Positions 24,113 through 33,592 of a stretch of 64,000 nt of DNA are shown here, piece by piece. The first letter of the stretch is position 1. Every line of letters starts with the position of its first letter. Under the pieces are notes generated by a model. The model did no database searches, was not told the origin of the DNA, and was given only the letters and a program-made list of their open reading frames with translations. The position numbers and the translations under genes are program-made. Source of the stretch: an uncultured Alphaproteobacteria bacterium (GTDB lineage: Bacteria > Pseudomonadota > Alphaproteobacteria > RF32 > CAG-239); assembly GCA_910585375.1 (NCBI GenBank), contig CAJUCZ010000007.1, positions 1 through 64,000 on the forward strand, written 5' to 3'.

Positions 24113-24628
24113 ATGAAAGCATTAAAATTAGAAGAATTTGATGATTTCTACGGAAATATCTTAGCGAGTGTATCATTAATCCGAAAACAGGAATTTGAAG
24201 AAAACAAAACGCGGCTCATTCGGGAAACCAATGAACTGCCGAAGAATTTTCAGCATCGAATTGCCTTTATGCGGCAATATGTCGAGGATTTTGACGTCCG
24301 GTTCTGGGCGTTAATTCTTAATTGCTGCAAGGCGGCTCTGAAAATTTGCGAGGCTTATCCCAACGGAAATTTCAGAGATGTCACACCTGAAATTCTTGAT
24401 AAGATTGTTCAGGGGTTTGGTCTGAATGTTGATGAAAAGGCTTTTGCTTTTTCTCTGGCGATTGCTCATTTCAACGACGAACAGCAAAAGCCGGATTTTG
24501 ACAATCTGCTGGCCATGTGTTTGCCGGATCCGTGGCCGATTTCACCGCTCGGGTCTTTTCAATACACAAGAGAAATCGTCATTTATAAAAGCTCAGATGA
24601 ATATGCCCGCATTGAGGGATGTAAATAA
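24113..24628 (+). CDS. Soluble hypothetical protein
   Basis: A 171-residue, mostly helical protein without signal or membrane segment (EEFDDFYGNILASVSLIRKQ; RIAFMRQYVEDFDVRFWALI; FNDEQQKPDFDNLLAMCLPD). It is the first gene of a two-gene unit with 24661-25146. Family not recognised. Confidence 0.65.
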   Translation: MKALKLEEFDDFYGNILASVSLIRKQEFEENKTRLIRETNELPKNFQHRIAFMRQYVEDFDVRFWALILNCCKAALKICEAYPNGNFRDVTPEILDKIVQGFGLNVDEKAFAFSLAIAHFNDEQQKPDFDNLLAMCLPDPWPISPLGSFQYTREIVIYKSSDEYARIEGCK

Positions 24629-24660
24629 AACAGATTTATTAACTTAAAAAATTTTTTATT

Positions 24661-25146
24661 ATGAGTACTTCTAAAAAATTAAGTCGTGAAAAAGAATTGG
24701 CTACGCTGCCGGAGTTGTTAAAAATCCGTATTCAGATTTTTCGTCTGGATAAGCGTTTTGAACCGCATGAAGGAACCGAGGTCAGAATGTGTATGGTTGC
24801 AAAAGCAATTCATACCGCTCATAAAGACGGATTGGACTGGCTGGATGCTGCAAAAGTTGCTGCAGAAAACCAACCTTTTCCGGAAAGAATTGTTCTGTCT
24901 TCAGATAATCTTATGTTGGCTATTGACCTTGCAAAGGCTATGGCAGAAGATGAAGCGAAAGGAATTGAGCTTAATTCTCCCGAGGCCGGCGATCTGAAAT
25001 TTTCCGATACATTAAACGTCCGCTGTTCGGCGTCTAATGAGCTCGGATTGGAAGGATATATGGCTCGTCCGCGTGCCGAATATATTCAGAAATTCCTTAA
25101 AGAAATTTCAATGACACCCCATGCTCATGCCTCTGACGAAGCCTAA
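24661..25146 (+). CDS. Soluble hypothetical protein
   Basis: A 161-residue helical protein, no signal (SREKELATLPELLKIRIQIF; DWLDAAKVAAENQPF; NELGLEGYMARPRAEYIQKF). It follows 24113-24628 after 32 AT-rich bases that also lack a Shine-Dalgarno site. Not recognised. A terminator follows. Confidence 0.65.
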   Translation: MSTSKKLSREKELATLPELLKIRIQIFRLDKRFEPHEGTEVRMCMVAKAIHTAHKDGLDWLDAAKVAAENQPFPERIVLSSDNLMLAIDLAKAMAEDEAKGIELNSPEAGDLKFSDTLNVRCSASNELGLEGYMARPRAEYIQKFLKEISMTPHAHASDEA

Positions 25147-25189
25147 GCAGCCAATCTTTTCACCAAAAATCTAAACCACCTAAACACAG

Positions 25190-25220
25190 CCCCGTACTTT
25201 TTTCAGAGTACGGGGTATTT
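25190..25220 (+). terminator. Intrinsic terminator
   Basis: CCCCGTACT, eight-base loop, AGTACGGGG, then TATTTTATT. Confidence 0.85.
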
Positions 25221-25506
25221 TATTACATTCCTTAAAGTCACCGTTTATTGAAAAATGTCTATTTTTTTACCTGAACGGCAGCTGCGGCTAAAGGCAGCGA
25301 TCAATTTGCGTGACGCTCTGAGTTTCGATGCTCCGGGGCGGATGTGACGAAGAGAGTGTTTTGAATGGAGCGGAACAAAAAGAGGAACAATAAAAAAACG
25401 CTCAAAGGTGACGGCAAAAAACAATAAAAAATTTTCCGGACTTGATATTTGGGATTGAATGCCTTAAATTTATATAAGTTAACACAAATATAAAAGCAGG
25501 CAGAAG
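25221..25506. other. Intergenic region before the Bat operon
   Basis: No gene seen. It carries a diverged copy (about 25325-25370) of the dispersed element found at 845-890, 39405-39455 and 54585-54640 (GATGCTCCGGGGCGGATGTG and TTTTGAATGG). The last 60 bases are AT-rich and probably hold the operon promoter. Confidence 0.5.
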
Positions 25507-25959
25507 ATGGATAACAATTTACCGGAATTACGCGACATACATCTGCCGGACGGGGTTTCCGTCTGGCCGCCGGCTTATGGCTGGTATGTTATTCTTTTAT
25601 CTGTTATCGGCATATTTCTTCTTTATGAGCTTTATCGTCTATGGCGGCGCAAAAGCAAAAAGCTTTATGCCCTGCGGCTATTGGCTCAGGCCAACAATTT
25701 TGAAGTTGTGGCTGCAGCCCGTCAGATGTCTGAAATTTTGCGGCGAATTTGCATTTTTAAGTATCCTGAGGCAGCAGCTTTGTTCGGCAAGCCGTGGATT
25801 GATTTTCTGAACAATCACACCAAAATGCCGATTTCAGGTAAAGCTGCGCTGTTGCTCAGTGACGCTCCCTATATCAGCGTAAAATCCACCCGTTTCAATG
25901 CGGAAGATTTGGAAGAACTGCGCCGGTTCTGTCAGAACTGGATCGGAGAGAATTTATGA
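25507..25959 (+). CDS. DUF4381 protein of the Bat operon
   Basis: A 150-residue single-pass membrane protein. The N-terminal LRDIHLPDGVSVWPPAYGWY is the DUF4381 signature, followed by a membrane helix (YVILLSVIGIFLLYELYRLW) and a cytoplasmic helical domain. It overlaps batA by four bases. In other bacteria these proteins lie between DUF58 and BatA; the usual MoxR ATPase and DUF58 genes are not upstream here. Confidence 0.88.
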   Translation: MDNNLPELRDIHLPDGVSVWPPAYGWYVILLSVIGIFLLYELYRLWRRKSKKLYALRLLAQANNFEVVAAARQMSEILRRICIFKYPEAAALFGKPWIDFLNNHTKMPISGKAALLLSDAPYISVKSTRFNAEDLEELRRFCQNWIGENL

Positions 25960-26969
25960 TTCAATTCGCCTGTCCCGCTGCCTTTTTATTCTTGGTTCTG
26001 CCTTTTATTATCCGTGCCCTGCTCCCTGCCGTTAAAGGTTTGCACGGCGATGCGCTGCGGGTGCCGTTTTTAAAAGATTTGCAAAAAATAAGCAAAGAAT
26101 CCGGTGAGGCCGGTTTGGGTTTTGCCGCAAGCAGCGGATATAAGCCGGCTGTTTGGCTTTTATTTCTGACTTATGCTCTTTTGGTTACGGCAGCGGCACG
26201 GCCGCAATGGGCCGGCGAACCTTTCCGCCTCAAAAACGAGAGCCGCGACATTCTGCTGGTGATGGATATTTCCAATTCCATGCGCGAACCGGATTTTGCT
26301 CTTAACCGTAAGCGGATTGACCGTCTGACCGCCGTAAAAGCCACTGCACAGGAATTTTTGGAAAAGCGTGCCGATGACCGTATCGGCCTTATCTTATTCG
26401 GGACAAATGCCTATTTGCAGGCACCGCTGACTTTTGACAAGAAATCCGTCAGTGATATTTTATGGCAGATGTCTGCCGGCATGGCCGGAGAATCCACCGC
26501 TATCGGCGATGCGCTCGGGCTGGCTCTGAAAACAATTAAAGACGCGCCGAACCCCGATAAAAAAATTGTTATACTGCTGACGGACGGCGAAAACAACGAC
26601 GGCCGCCTCAGCTTGCCGCAAGCGGTCAAACTGGCACAGGACGAAGGCGTTAAGATTTATACAATCGGCGTCGGTTCCGACAATGCCTTTATGGGGTCTT
26701 TTATGGGAATACCGCTGATGGGCGGCGGCGGACAGCTTGACGAAGCCTCGCTGAAAGAAATTGCCCGTTTGACCGAGGGGCGGTATTTTCGCGCAAAAGA
26801 TACGGCAGGGCTGCAAAAAATTTACGGAGAAATTGACAAACTGGAGCCTGATGACAATGAAGAACGCTATATTCGGGAAATCAGAGAACTGTTTTATGTT
26901 CCGCTGCTTGCCGCGCTGGCATCGGCGCTGATATTGGCTTTCAGCGGCAGAAGGAGGTATCATGGCTGA
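25956..26969 (+). CDS. batA: BatA-type VWA-domain membrane protein
   Basis: A 337-residue Bat (Bacteroides aerotolerance) protein with N- and C-terminal membrane helices enclosing a von Willebrand A domain. The metal site (MIDAS) is complete: DISNSM near residue 104, a Thr in AGESTAIGD, and LLTDGENNDG. A Gly-rich loop (FMGIPLMGGGGQLDEASL) precedes the last strands. It overlaps both neighbours. The family is linked to envelope stress and oxygen tolerance; the mechanism is poorly known. Confidence 0.9.
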   Translation: MIQFACPAAFLFLVLPFIIRALLPAVKGLHGDALRVPFLKDLQKISKESGEAGLGFAASSGYKPAVWLLFLTYALLVTAAARPQWAGEPFRLKNESRDILLVMDISNSMREPDFALNRKRIDRLTAVKATAQEFLEKRADDRIGLILFGTNAYLQAPLTFDKKSVSDILWQMSAGMAGESTAIGDALGLALKTIKDAPNPDKKIVILLTDGENNDGRLSLPQAVKLAQDEGVKIYTIGVGSDNAFMGSFMGIPLMGGGGQLDEASLKEIARLTEGRYFRAKDTAGLQKIYGEIDKLEPDDNEERYIREIRELFYVPLLAALASALILAFSGRRRYHG

Positions 26970-28680
26970 GTTCTGGCATAATTTTCATTTTTTGCGGCCA
27001 TGGCTGCTTGTGTTGCTGGTTTTGCCGCTTTGGGGATACTGGCGTTATTTTAAGGGTGTGAAAAACCAATCCTCATGGGAAAAAGTGTGCGATAAAAAGC
27101 TTTTGGACTTTTTGCTGGTCAAAGGCAGTGCACGGCAACGAAAAAATATCGGACATATCGGTCTGGCGGGCATGTTGGCGGCAGTCATCGCGGCAGCGGG
27201 TCCGTGTTGGGAGAAAAAAGACATTCCGTCTCTGGCTCCGGAAAATCCGCTCATGCTGGTTCTCAATCTTTCTTCCGACATGGAAGCGCGGGATATTACG
27301 CCGTCACGGCTTGAACGCGCCAAGTTTACGATTTCCGACTTGTTAAAACTGGTTAAAACGCCGCAAGCCGGACTGATTGTTTATTCCGACGAGCCTTTCC
27401 TCATCAGTCCGATTACCGAAGACGCACAGATTGTTTCCAACCTGCTGCCATCCGTTGTCCGTGACATTATGCCGGTCAACGGCGACCGCTTAGACAGAGC
27501 CATTGATTTGGCTGCGGAAAAAATGAAAAATGCCGGCTATGCCAAAGGCAACATTATTGTTTTGACTGCCGAAGCCGGACAACGTTTTGACCTGACGCTG
27601 GCGGAAGCTAAAAAAATCAAAAGCGCAGGTTTTACCCTTAACATTATCGGCATGGCCAAAGGAAGCAGCGAAAAACTGCAGCTGATTGCCGAGGCCGGCG
27701 GCGGACGCTATCTGCCCTATACATCCGGAGATGCCGGAATCCGTCAGTTGGCGGGACAGATTAACGCTCAGACCGGTGATTTGAAAATCAGCGAAAATTT
27801 GCGGACGCAATGGCTTGATGCCGGATACTGGCTTGTCTTTCTGCCGCTCTTATGTTGTTTGTATTTTTTCCGCCGCGGCATTGTCTGGAGTTTGTTGTTT
27901 TTTGTCTGGGCCGGTCAGGCACAGGCCGGATTTTTTCTGAATGGCAATCAGGAAGGATTGCGGGCTTTTCGGCAGGAAGATTATCAAAAGGCGGCGGAAA
28001 AATTTGATGTTCCGGCGTGGAAAGGTTCCAGCTTTTACCGCTTGGGCGATTATCAGAAGGCTTATGAATATTTTGCCGGCGGAAAAGATGCCACGGCATT
28101 GTATAATCAGGGAAACGCACTGGCAAAGGCCGGAAAAATCGAAGAAGCCGTTAAAAGATATGAAGAAGCGTTGCAGCAAGATCCCGAACACGAGGATGCA
28201 AAATTTAATCTGGAATATTTGAAAAAGCAACAACAGCAAAACCAACAACAGCAAAATAACCAAGATCAACAAGACAACCAGAATCAGCAACAAAATCCGG
28301 CCCAGCAGAATCAGTCGCAAAACGGAGAGAATCAGCAGGATTCCGAACAACAATCAGGAGAGAATCAGAATCAGGATCAGGAACAAAATCCGGAACAAGG
28401 AAAACAGCCAGACAACAGCGATGCGGCACCGTCTCAGGCTGAAGGCCAAAACCAACCTGAGCAAAATCAGCCGCAGCCGATGAGCGGACAACCGCAGGAA
28501 AGCAGTTCTGAGAAAGAGGAACAGCCGCAAACGGGCAACAGGGAAGAAGCTCAGGAAAAAGAATTTGATGAAGAAGCGCAGGCCAGAGCCCAACAATATC
28601 GGGAAATTCCGGAAAATCCGGGCGGTCTGCTCAAAGCTTTTATCAGAAGAGAATATATGAAGAAGAGGTATGAAGAATGA
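26962..28680 (+). CDS. BatB/BatC fusion: VWA plus TPR and Gln-rich tail
   Basis: A 572-residue protein joining two functions often coded separately. Residues about 1-300 form a VWA domain between membrane helices. Its metal site is altered: the first Asp of DxSxS is replaced (LNLSSDM), so it may not bind metal. About 330-420 are TPR repeats (KDATALYNQGNALAKAGKIE; RYEEALQQDPEHEDAKFNLE). About 425-535 is a Gln/Asn/Glu-rich low-complexity stretch. It overlaps batA by eight bases and batD by four. Confidence 0.87.
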   Translation: MAEFWHNFHFLRPWLLVLLVLPLWGYWRYFKGVKNQSSWEKVCDKKLLDFLLVKGSARQRKNIGHIGLAGMLAAVIAAAGPCWEKKDIPSLAPENPLMLVLNLSSDMEARDITPSRLERAKFTISDLLKLVKTPQAGLIVYSDEPFLISPITEDAQIVSNLLPSVVRDIMPVNGDRLDRAIDLAAEKMKNAGYAKGNIIVLTAEAGQRFDLTLAEAKKIKSAGFTLNIIGMAKGSSEKLQLIAEAGGGRYLPYTSGDAGIRQLAGQINAQTGDLKISENLRTQWLDAGYWLVFLPLLCCLYFFRRGIVWSLLFFVWAGQAQAGFFLNGNQEGLRAFRQEDYQKAAEKFDVPAWKGSSFYRLGDYQKAYEYFAGGKDATALYNQGNALAKAGKIEEAVKRYEEALQQDPEHEDAKFNLEYLKKQQQQNQQQQNNQDQQDNQNQQQNPAQQNQSQNGENQQDSEQQSGENQNQDQEQNPEQGKQPDNSDAAPSQAEGQNQPEQNQPQPMSGQPQESSSEKEEQPQTGNREEAQEKEFDEEAQARAQQYREIPENPGGLLKAFIRREYMKKRYEE

Positions 28681-30449
28681 AAAAATTTATTTTTACTTTA
28701 TTGTTTTCGTTAATCTTCGGCATAAACGCCCAAGCACAGACTTTTGAAGCAACGGTTAACAGGAATCCGGTACCGCAAGGCGAAGCGTTCGTCTTGTCTC
28801 TTGAGCTGAAAGACGGGCAGACCAACATGACACCCGACCTCACCGTCCTGAACAAAAACTTTCAGATTTATTCGGTCGGAAACGCAACAAACATACAGGT
28901 TATTAACGGCAAACGCAGCGAAAGCCGGCAATGGGACATCAGTCTGATTGCAACCCAAACCGGTGAGGTGGAAATTCCGGCCATTACGCTGGGCAATCTT
29001 TCGACCAAGCCAATCCTGATGAAGGTTCTTGACGCCAATCAGGCTTTACAAAGTGCATCCTCGGCCAAGGCCGGAAGCAATGCAGGCGAGCCGAGATTTG
29101 CAATGAAAGCGGACGTAAGCACAAAAGAACCTTATGTTCAGCAACAAATTACTTATACCCTGAGTATTTTTGATGCCGGCGGACTGCAAGGGCTTGAACC
29201 GCAGTTTATTCAGGACAATCAGGATGACTGGATTATCCGTGCCATGGGCGAACCTCAGGTTAAGACCAAAATTGTCAACGGGCGGAGTGTGCGCGAGATT
29301 GTGTTGCAGTATGCTTTGTTTGCGCAAAAAAGCGGTGTTTTGAAGACTCCTCATGTCCGTTTTGAGGGCTTTTATCTAACTAAGGGACAACAAGGGCAAG
29401 ACCCGTTTGAAGGCTTGTTCAACGGTGCGTTCGGTGGCAGTGCCTTTGGTTTTGCCGATATGTTTGCAACAAGGAATCCGATTGTTTTAACCGCAGCTCC
29501 CATTGCCCTTAATGTCAGGCCCATTCCGGCGGCAAACGGAAGCAACTGGTGGCTGCCGGCTGAAAATGTGGCGCTTTATGCCGAATGGGAACCTGCCAAT
29601 CCAACCTTTAAAGACGGAGAAGCCGTTACCAGAAACGTTTATCTGAAAGCGCAGGGCGTTATTGAAAGCCAACTTCCGAATCCTGACTTCGGACAGAGTT
29701 CAAAGCTTAAGCAATACCCTGAAAAACCGGTAACAGAAACGGCAATTGACAACGGACATATTGTATCTGTCAAAAAGACTGCCAATGTTTATATTCCGAA
29801 CGGCAGCGGCAAGGCCGTTATTCCGGCAATTGAGGTTTCGTGGTTTAATGTTCTGACCGGAAAGCCGGAAAAAACCGTTTTGCCTGCAGAAGAAATTAAT
29901 ATTATTCCCGGCGCGGGAACATCATCATCCGATGTGCAGCAACCTGATCCGGTTTTGCCGGAAACAAGCAAATCTCCGGAAAAAATTCCGGATAGTTCCG
30001 CTCAAAACACCGATACTGAAGTTCCGGGCGGAATTATGATGTATTTATATATAGCGGCAGCTTTTGTGCTCGGAATTCTGCTGACGTATCTGATGTTGCG
30101 GCAAAACGGCGCAAAAGAAAACGGAGCTGAAAAGATTAAGGACTATCAAAAATTTATTATCAACGCAGCAAGAAAAAAAGATTTCCGGAATTTGCGCGAT
30201 GCTTTGACCGAATGGGCCGGCAGCGAATTTCCGCAACAAAAAATTACCAATCTTAAAGATGTGGCAAGAGCTGTGGACACCCCGGCTTTTGACAAAGAAA
30301 TTCAGCTGTTGATGAACAATCTTTATGCCGAAAACGTTCCTGCCGACTGGAACGCGGAAAGCTTTATCAATACGTTTAATACAGTTTACCGAACTAATAA
30401 AAAGAAAAACAAAAAAGAAACGGCCCTCCCAAGCTTATATCATAGCTGA
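28677..30449 (+). CDS. batD: BatD-type oxygen-tolerance protein
   Basis: A 590-residue protein with a signal peptide (KFIFTLLFSLIFGINAQAQT), a large periplasmic part of repeated beta domains (ATVNRNPVPQGEAFVLSLEL; PYVQQQITYTLSIFDAGGL; YAEWEPANPTFKDGEAV), one membrane helix near residue 455 (MYLYIAAAFVLGILLTYLML) and a cytoplasmic helical tail. Order and domain plan match BatD. It closes the operon; a GC-rich inverted repeat (GGCCC with GGGCC, then TTTTT) overlaps the stop codon and may terminate transcription. Confidence 0.9.
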   Translation: MKKFIFTLLFSLIFGINAQAQTFEATVNRNPVPQGEAFVLSLELKDGQTNMTPDLTVLNKNFQIYSVGNATNIQVINGKRSESRQWDISLIATQTGEVEIPAITLGNLSTKPILMKVLDANQALQSASSAKAGSNAGEPRFAMKADVSTKEPYVQQQITYTLSIFDAGGLQGLEPQFIQDNQDDWIIRAMGEPQVKTKIVNGRSVREIVLQYALFAQKSGVLKTPHVRFEGFYLTKGQQGQDPFEGLFNGAFGGSAFGFADMFATRNPIVLTAAPIALNVRPIPAANGSNWWLPAENVALYAEWEPANPTFKDGEAVTRNVYLKAQGVIESQLPNPDFGQSSKLKQYPEKPVTETAIDNGHIVSVKKTANVYIPNGSGKAVIPAIEVSWFNVLTGKPEKTVLPAEEINIIPGAGTSSSDVQQPDPVLPETSKSPEKIPDSSAQNTDTEVPGGIMMYLYIAAAFVLGILLTYLMLRQNGAKENGAEKIKDYQKFIINAARKKDFRNLRDALTEWAGSEFPQQKITNLKDVARAVDTPAFDKEIQLLMNNLYAENVPADWNAESFINTFNTVYRTNKKKNKKETALPSLYHS

Positions 30450-30740
30450 TGAAGGGTTTGGGCCTGTTTTTGTCAATAAAAATTTGTAAAATATAGACTT
30501 GCAATTTAAATTTTATCCTTTATCATAAAACATTATTGACGGTATGCGATATATTGAAAATAATTATTCAGCGTATTACTTGTTGATTTGCTGACTTCGA
30601 CTATTTGCTGCAACTTCAACTGAAATTTTTGGGACTAAAAGTTATCTTTCTGATAAGAAAGGGTGGCGTTTTTGTTTCCCATTTTTTCAATGTAATTGTG
30701 TCTGTAACGTACTTTTTTTGAACTATAAGGGTATTTGACT
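30450..30740. other. Intergenic region before the XRE regulator
   Basis: No gene seen. It starts with the likely batD terminator (to about 30472) and includes a promoter-like TTGCAA followed by an AT-rich stretch near 30507-30535. Two weakly similar short segments (TATTTGCTGCAACTTC) have no clear meaning. Confidence 0.4.
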
Positions 30741-31088
30741 ATGAGAAGAGGCGATGAAAGAACACAGGAAATTGATGTAATCATCGGGCAAAAAGTCCGG
30801 TCTTTACGCAAGCTGAAAGGGATGAACCAAAACGATTTTGCTAAACTGATCGGCGTTACCTTTCAACAATTGCAGAAATATGAACTGGCCACAAACCGTA
30901 TCAGCTGCTCCAGACTTGTGGTAATTGCAGAAGCTTTGGGCGTTGATCCCGCTATTTTTTACGAAGACATATTAAAAAAATCCGCAACTGATATTTTTTC
31001 GGATGAAGAAATCAGAATGATTGCCAAGCTCAGGAAAATGCCAAAATCCATAAGCAAGCATTTTTTCGGGCTGGTTGAAGAACTTTAA
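30741..31088 (+). CDS. XRE-family transcriptional regulator
   Basis: A 115-residue protein from ATG 30741. Residues about 12-66 form a complete lambda-repressor-type helix-turn-helix: IGQKVRSLRKLKGMNQNDFA, then KLIGVTFQQLQKYELATNRI and SCSRLVVIAEALGVDP. The GVTFQQ-QKYE-GTNRIS style is typical of short alphaproteobacterial regulators. The C-terminal third is helical and may dimerise. Target genes are unknown; it is monocistronic, convergent to the ABC transporter. Confidence 0.88.
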   Translation: MRRGDERTQEIDVIIGQKVRSLRKLKGMNQNDFAKLIGVTFQQLQKYELATNRISCSRLVVIAEALGVDPAIFYEDILKKSATDIFSDEEIRMIAKLRKMPKSISKHFFGLVEEL

Positions 31089-31101
31089 AAAATTTACATT
31101 T

Positions 31102-31128
31102 CTCCCTGCAACAGGGAGTTTTTTTTAT
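31102..31128 (+). terminator. Terminator of the XRE regulator
   Basis: CTCCCTG, caa loop, CAGGGAG, then eight Ts. Confidence 0.85.
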
Positions 31129-31191
31129 TTTTTTTGCGCTACAGACCTCTTTTTTACGCGGCGTATTTATAAAATAAAAAAATAAAACCGC

Positions 31192-32961
31192 TTACGCGGC
31201 TTTATTTTTGAACTGGGCATTATAGAGAGCCTGATAAGCGCCGTCCGGTATTGACAACAGCTCCTCATGGGTTCCGGCCTCAATAATTTCTCCGTCATTA
31301 ATCACAACAATTTTATCCGCATTCTTAACCGTAGACAAACGGTGGGCAATGACAAAAACCGTGCGATCCTGCATCAGGTTATCAATGGCTTTTTGCACAA
31401 CGGCTTCCGATTTGTTATCCAAAGCCGAAGTGGCCTCGTCCAAAATGACAACCGGCGCATTTTTGATGAAAGCCCGTGCAATGGCCAGACGCTGCTGCTG
31501 GCCGCCGGACAATAAGGTGCCGCGTTCGCCGATATCGGTATCAATGCCTTGCTCCAAGGCAGCAACAAAGTCATCAAGATAAGCCATTTTCAGGGCCTGA
31601 TGAATTTCCTGCTCGGTGGCATCAGCCTTACCCAGCAGAATATTATCGCGGATACTGCCGGAAAACAAAAAGTTGTCTTGAAAAACAACGGCAATATTAT
31701 CGCGCAGAGATTCCAGCGTATAGTCCCTGATATTTGTACCGTCAATACTGATACTTCCGGAAGCAACATCATAAAAGCGCGGCAACAGGCTGACAACTGT
31801 TGATTTGCCGCCGCCGGAATTACCGACCAGAGCGACCGTCGTGCCGCCTTTGACTTCAAGGTTTATGTCTTTTAAAACAGGGACGTCTTTTACATATTCA
31901 AAATTGACATGGCTGAAGCAAATGTCTTTATGGCCGGCAGACAGAATTTTGGCGTTTTTCTTGTTGCGGATTTCCGGCTGCATTTCCAAAATATCGGTTA
32001 CGCGTTCAATCGCCATAAAAGATACCATGACGGCATTATAGTTTTTGCCAATGCCTTTAATCGGACCGTAAAGCATTATCAGCGCGGTGAGGAAAGACAC
32101 GAAATTTCCGCTGGTGATTTTGTGGTCGACAATCAGATAGCTGCCATAGCCGATGACCGCCGCAATGCCGACAGAAATGACAACATGCATCAATGGTGTC
32201 ATCCATGCGGTTTTTTGTACCATTTTGATACCGAGCTTGAAGATAATCTTCAATGTATCGGAAAAACCGGCGAACATCCGGTTTTGCAAATTGTAAGAAG
32301 CAATGGTTTTGGCACCGGCATAGGTTTCATTATACTTGGTCAGAATCTTTGAACCTTCGCTCACACCCTGCAAAATAACTTTTTTTATCCGGCGTTTGAC
32401 CTGAGAAAGCGGCAACAGGGCAAAAACCAAAACCACAATCGCAATAATGGACAACTGCCAGGAATTGTATATCAGCACGCCGATCAGCGAAAGCGAAGAA
32501 AACAGACGCGATACAAAGAGTTTGACATTATCAATCAGACTGGTGCAGGCAGCGTCGGCGTCACTGGCAAAACGCTGGACGATAAAACCGGAATTGTTCC
32601 GGTCATAAAAAGAACAATCCAGTCCCAACAGCTTGCGGTACAGGGCTTTTTTCATATCCATGGTGATTTTGGCACCAACCCAGGCATTCATATAAGTCGC
32701 CACATAGTTCAGTATGCCCTGAACTATGGTAAAACCGACAATCATATACGGAATATAAGACGCGGCGGAAACACTTTTTTCAACCAGCACAACATCCATA
32801 AAAGGCTTTAAAGCAAGCGCAACAACGGCATCAAGCGCACCGATCGGAATACTCAGGGCAACGGCAAAAACAGCGCGAAACCAATAGGGTTTTACAAAAG
32901 GCCACATTTTTTTATAGTGGTCGGAGAATTTTAATTCTTTGATATTGTCAACGTTATTCAT
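31192..32961 (-). CDS. MsbA-type ABC exporter
   Basis: A 589-residue half-transporter: six membrane helices (1-320) fused to an ATPase domain. Walker A is GNSGGGKST (about 380), Q-loop VFQDNFLFSGS, signature LLSGGQQQRLAIARA, Walker B VVILDEATSALD, switch His in VIAHRLSTVKNAD. MsbA-like proteins export lipid A core or other lipids, and multidrug exporters look the same, so the substrate is not fixed. DUF1294 lies upstream with a 15-bp gap and may share its transcript. Confidence 0.92.
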   Translation of the reverse strand: MNNVDNIKELKFSDHYKKMWPFVKPYWFRAVFAVALSIPIGALDAVVALALKPFMDVVLVEKSVSAASYIPYMIVGFTIVQGILNYVATYMNAWVGAKITMDMKKALYRKLLGLDCSFYDRNNSGFIVQRFASDADAACTSLIDNVKLFVSRLFSSLSLIGVLIYNSWQLSIIAIVVLVFALLPLSQVKRRIKKVILQGVSEGSKILTKYNETYAGAKTIASYNLQNRMFAGFSDTLKIIFKLGIKMVQKTAWMTPLMHVVISVGIAAVIGYGSYLIVDHKITSGNFVSFLTALIMLYGPIKGIGKNYNAVMVSFMAIERVTDILEMQPEIRNKKNAKILSAGHKDICFSHVNFEYVKDVPVLKDINLEVKGGTTVALVGNSGGGKSTVVSLLPRFYDVASGSISIDGTNIRDYTLESLRDNIAVVFQDNFLFSGSIRDNILLGKADATEQEIHQALKMAYLDDFVAALEQGIDTDIGERGTLLSGGQQQRLAIARAFIKNAPVVILDEATSALDNKSEAVVQKAIDNLMQDRTVFVIAHRLSTVKNADKIVVINDGEIIEAGTHEELLSIPDGAYQALYNAQFKNKAA

Positions 32962-32976
32962 TCGGATATTTCCAGT

Positions 32977-33411
32977 TTAATAAAACAAATATTTGATGAT
33001 AAAGGCAATGCAAGCCAGTTCGGCAAAAATCAGCCAGACAAAAGTGCTTTGATAGCTTTTCTTTCTGGTCTTGTGGCGAAAGATTTTTTGCGCCAGAAAA
33101 GCGCCTGCCCAACCGCCCAGAAACTCCAGAGTATGCAGGTCAAACTCCGGCACCCGCCATTTGCCTTTTACGGCAGCGCGTTTGTCTACATAATAGGCCA
33201 CAATTGTCACGATGTTTATTGACACCAACTGAAAAACCAAAAACAGCAGCAAGGTCTTGGGACTGAAGACAGACGTGCGAAAATAGTGCGTTTCAATGTA
33301 ATAAGCACTCAAAATAATGACGGCCGCATGGAGTATGTAAAAATTATTTTTCTGCAGCGGGCGGCACAGTGCCAGAGCGCCGAGCAGGATAATCGAAAAA
33401 GTCATAACCAT
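32977..33411 (-). CDS. DUF1294 membrane protein
   Basis: A 144-residue protein from the ATG at 33411, which has AAGGA six bases upstream; a longer frame from 33453 has no site. Four membrane helices are likely. The family signature is clear at about 95-120: VDKRAAVKGKWRVPE, then LHTLEFLGGWAGAFLAQ and RHKTRKKSYQSTF. Function of DUF1294 is unknown. It appears to be cotranscribed with the ABC exporter. Confidence 0.88.
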   Translation of the reverse strand: MVMTFSIILLGALALCRPLQKNNFYILHAAVIILSAYYIETHYFRTSVFSPKTLLLFLVFQLVSINIVTIVAYYVDKRAAVKGKWRVPEFDLHTLEFLGGWAGAFLAQKIFRHKTRKKSYQSTFVWLIFAELACIAFIIKYLFY

Positions 33412-33592
33412 AGGGGAATCCTTTTGCACCATGTTTTTTGCAACAGAATACATAATTTTTGCAAAAATGCAAATATCTTTAAGGCTTGTTTCGCAAAAAC
33501 TGCAGAAAATATAGTGAATAACTCAAAAAATTGGTGTTAAAAACGAAAATATCTTTATATTAAAAATTAAGATGTTTGCGGAGTATTCGACT

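Noticed and set aside
27850..28353. Minus-strand hydrophobic open frame (167 codons)
   Set aside because: Leu/Ile-rich shadow of the Gln/Asn-rich tail of the BatB/C gene.
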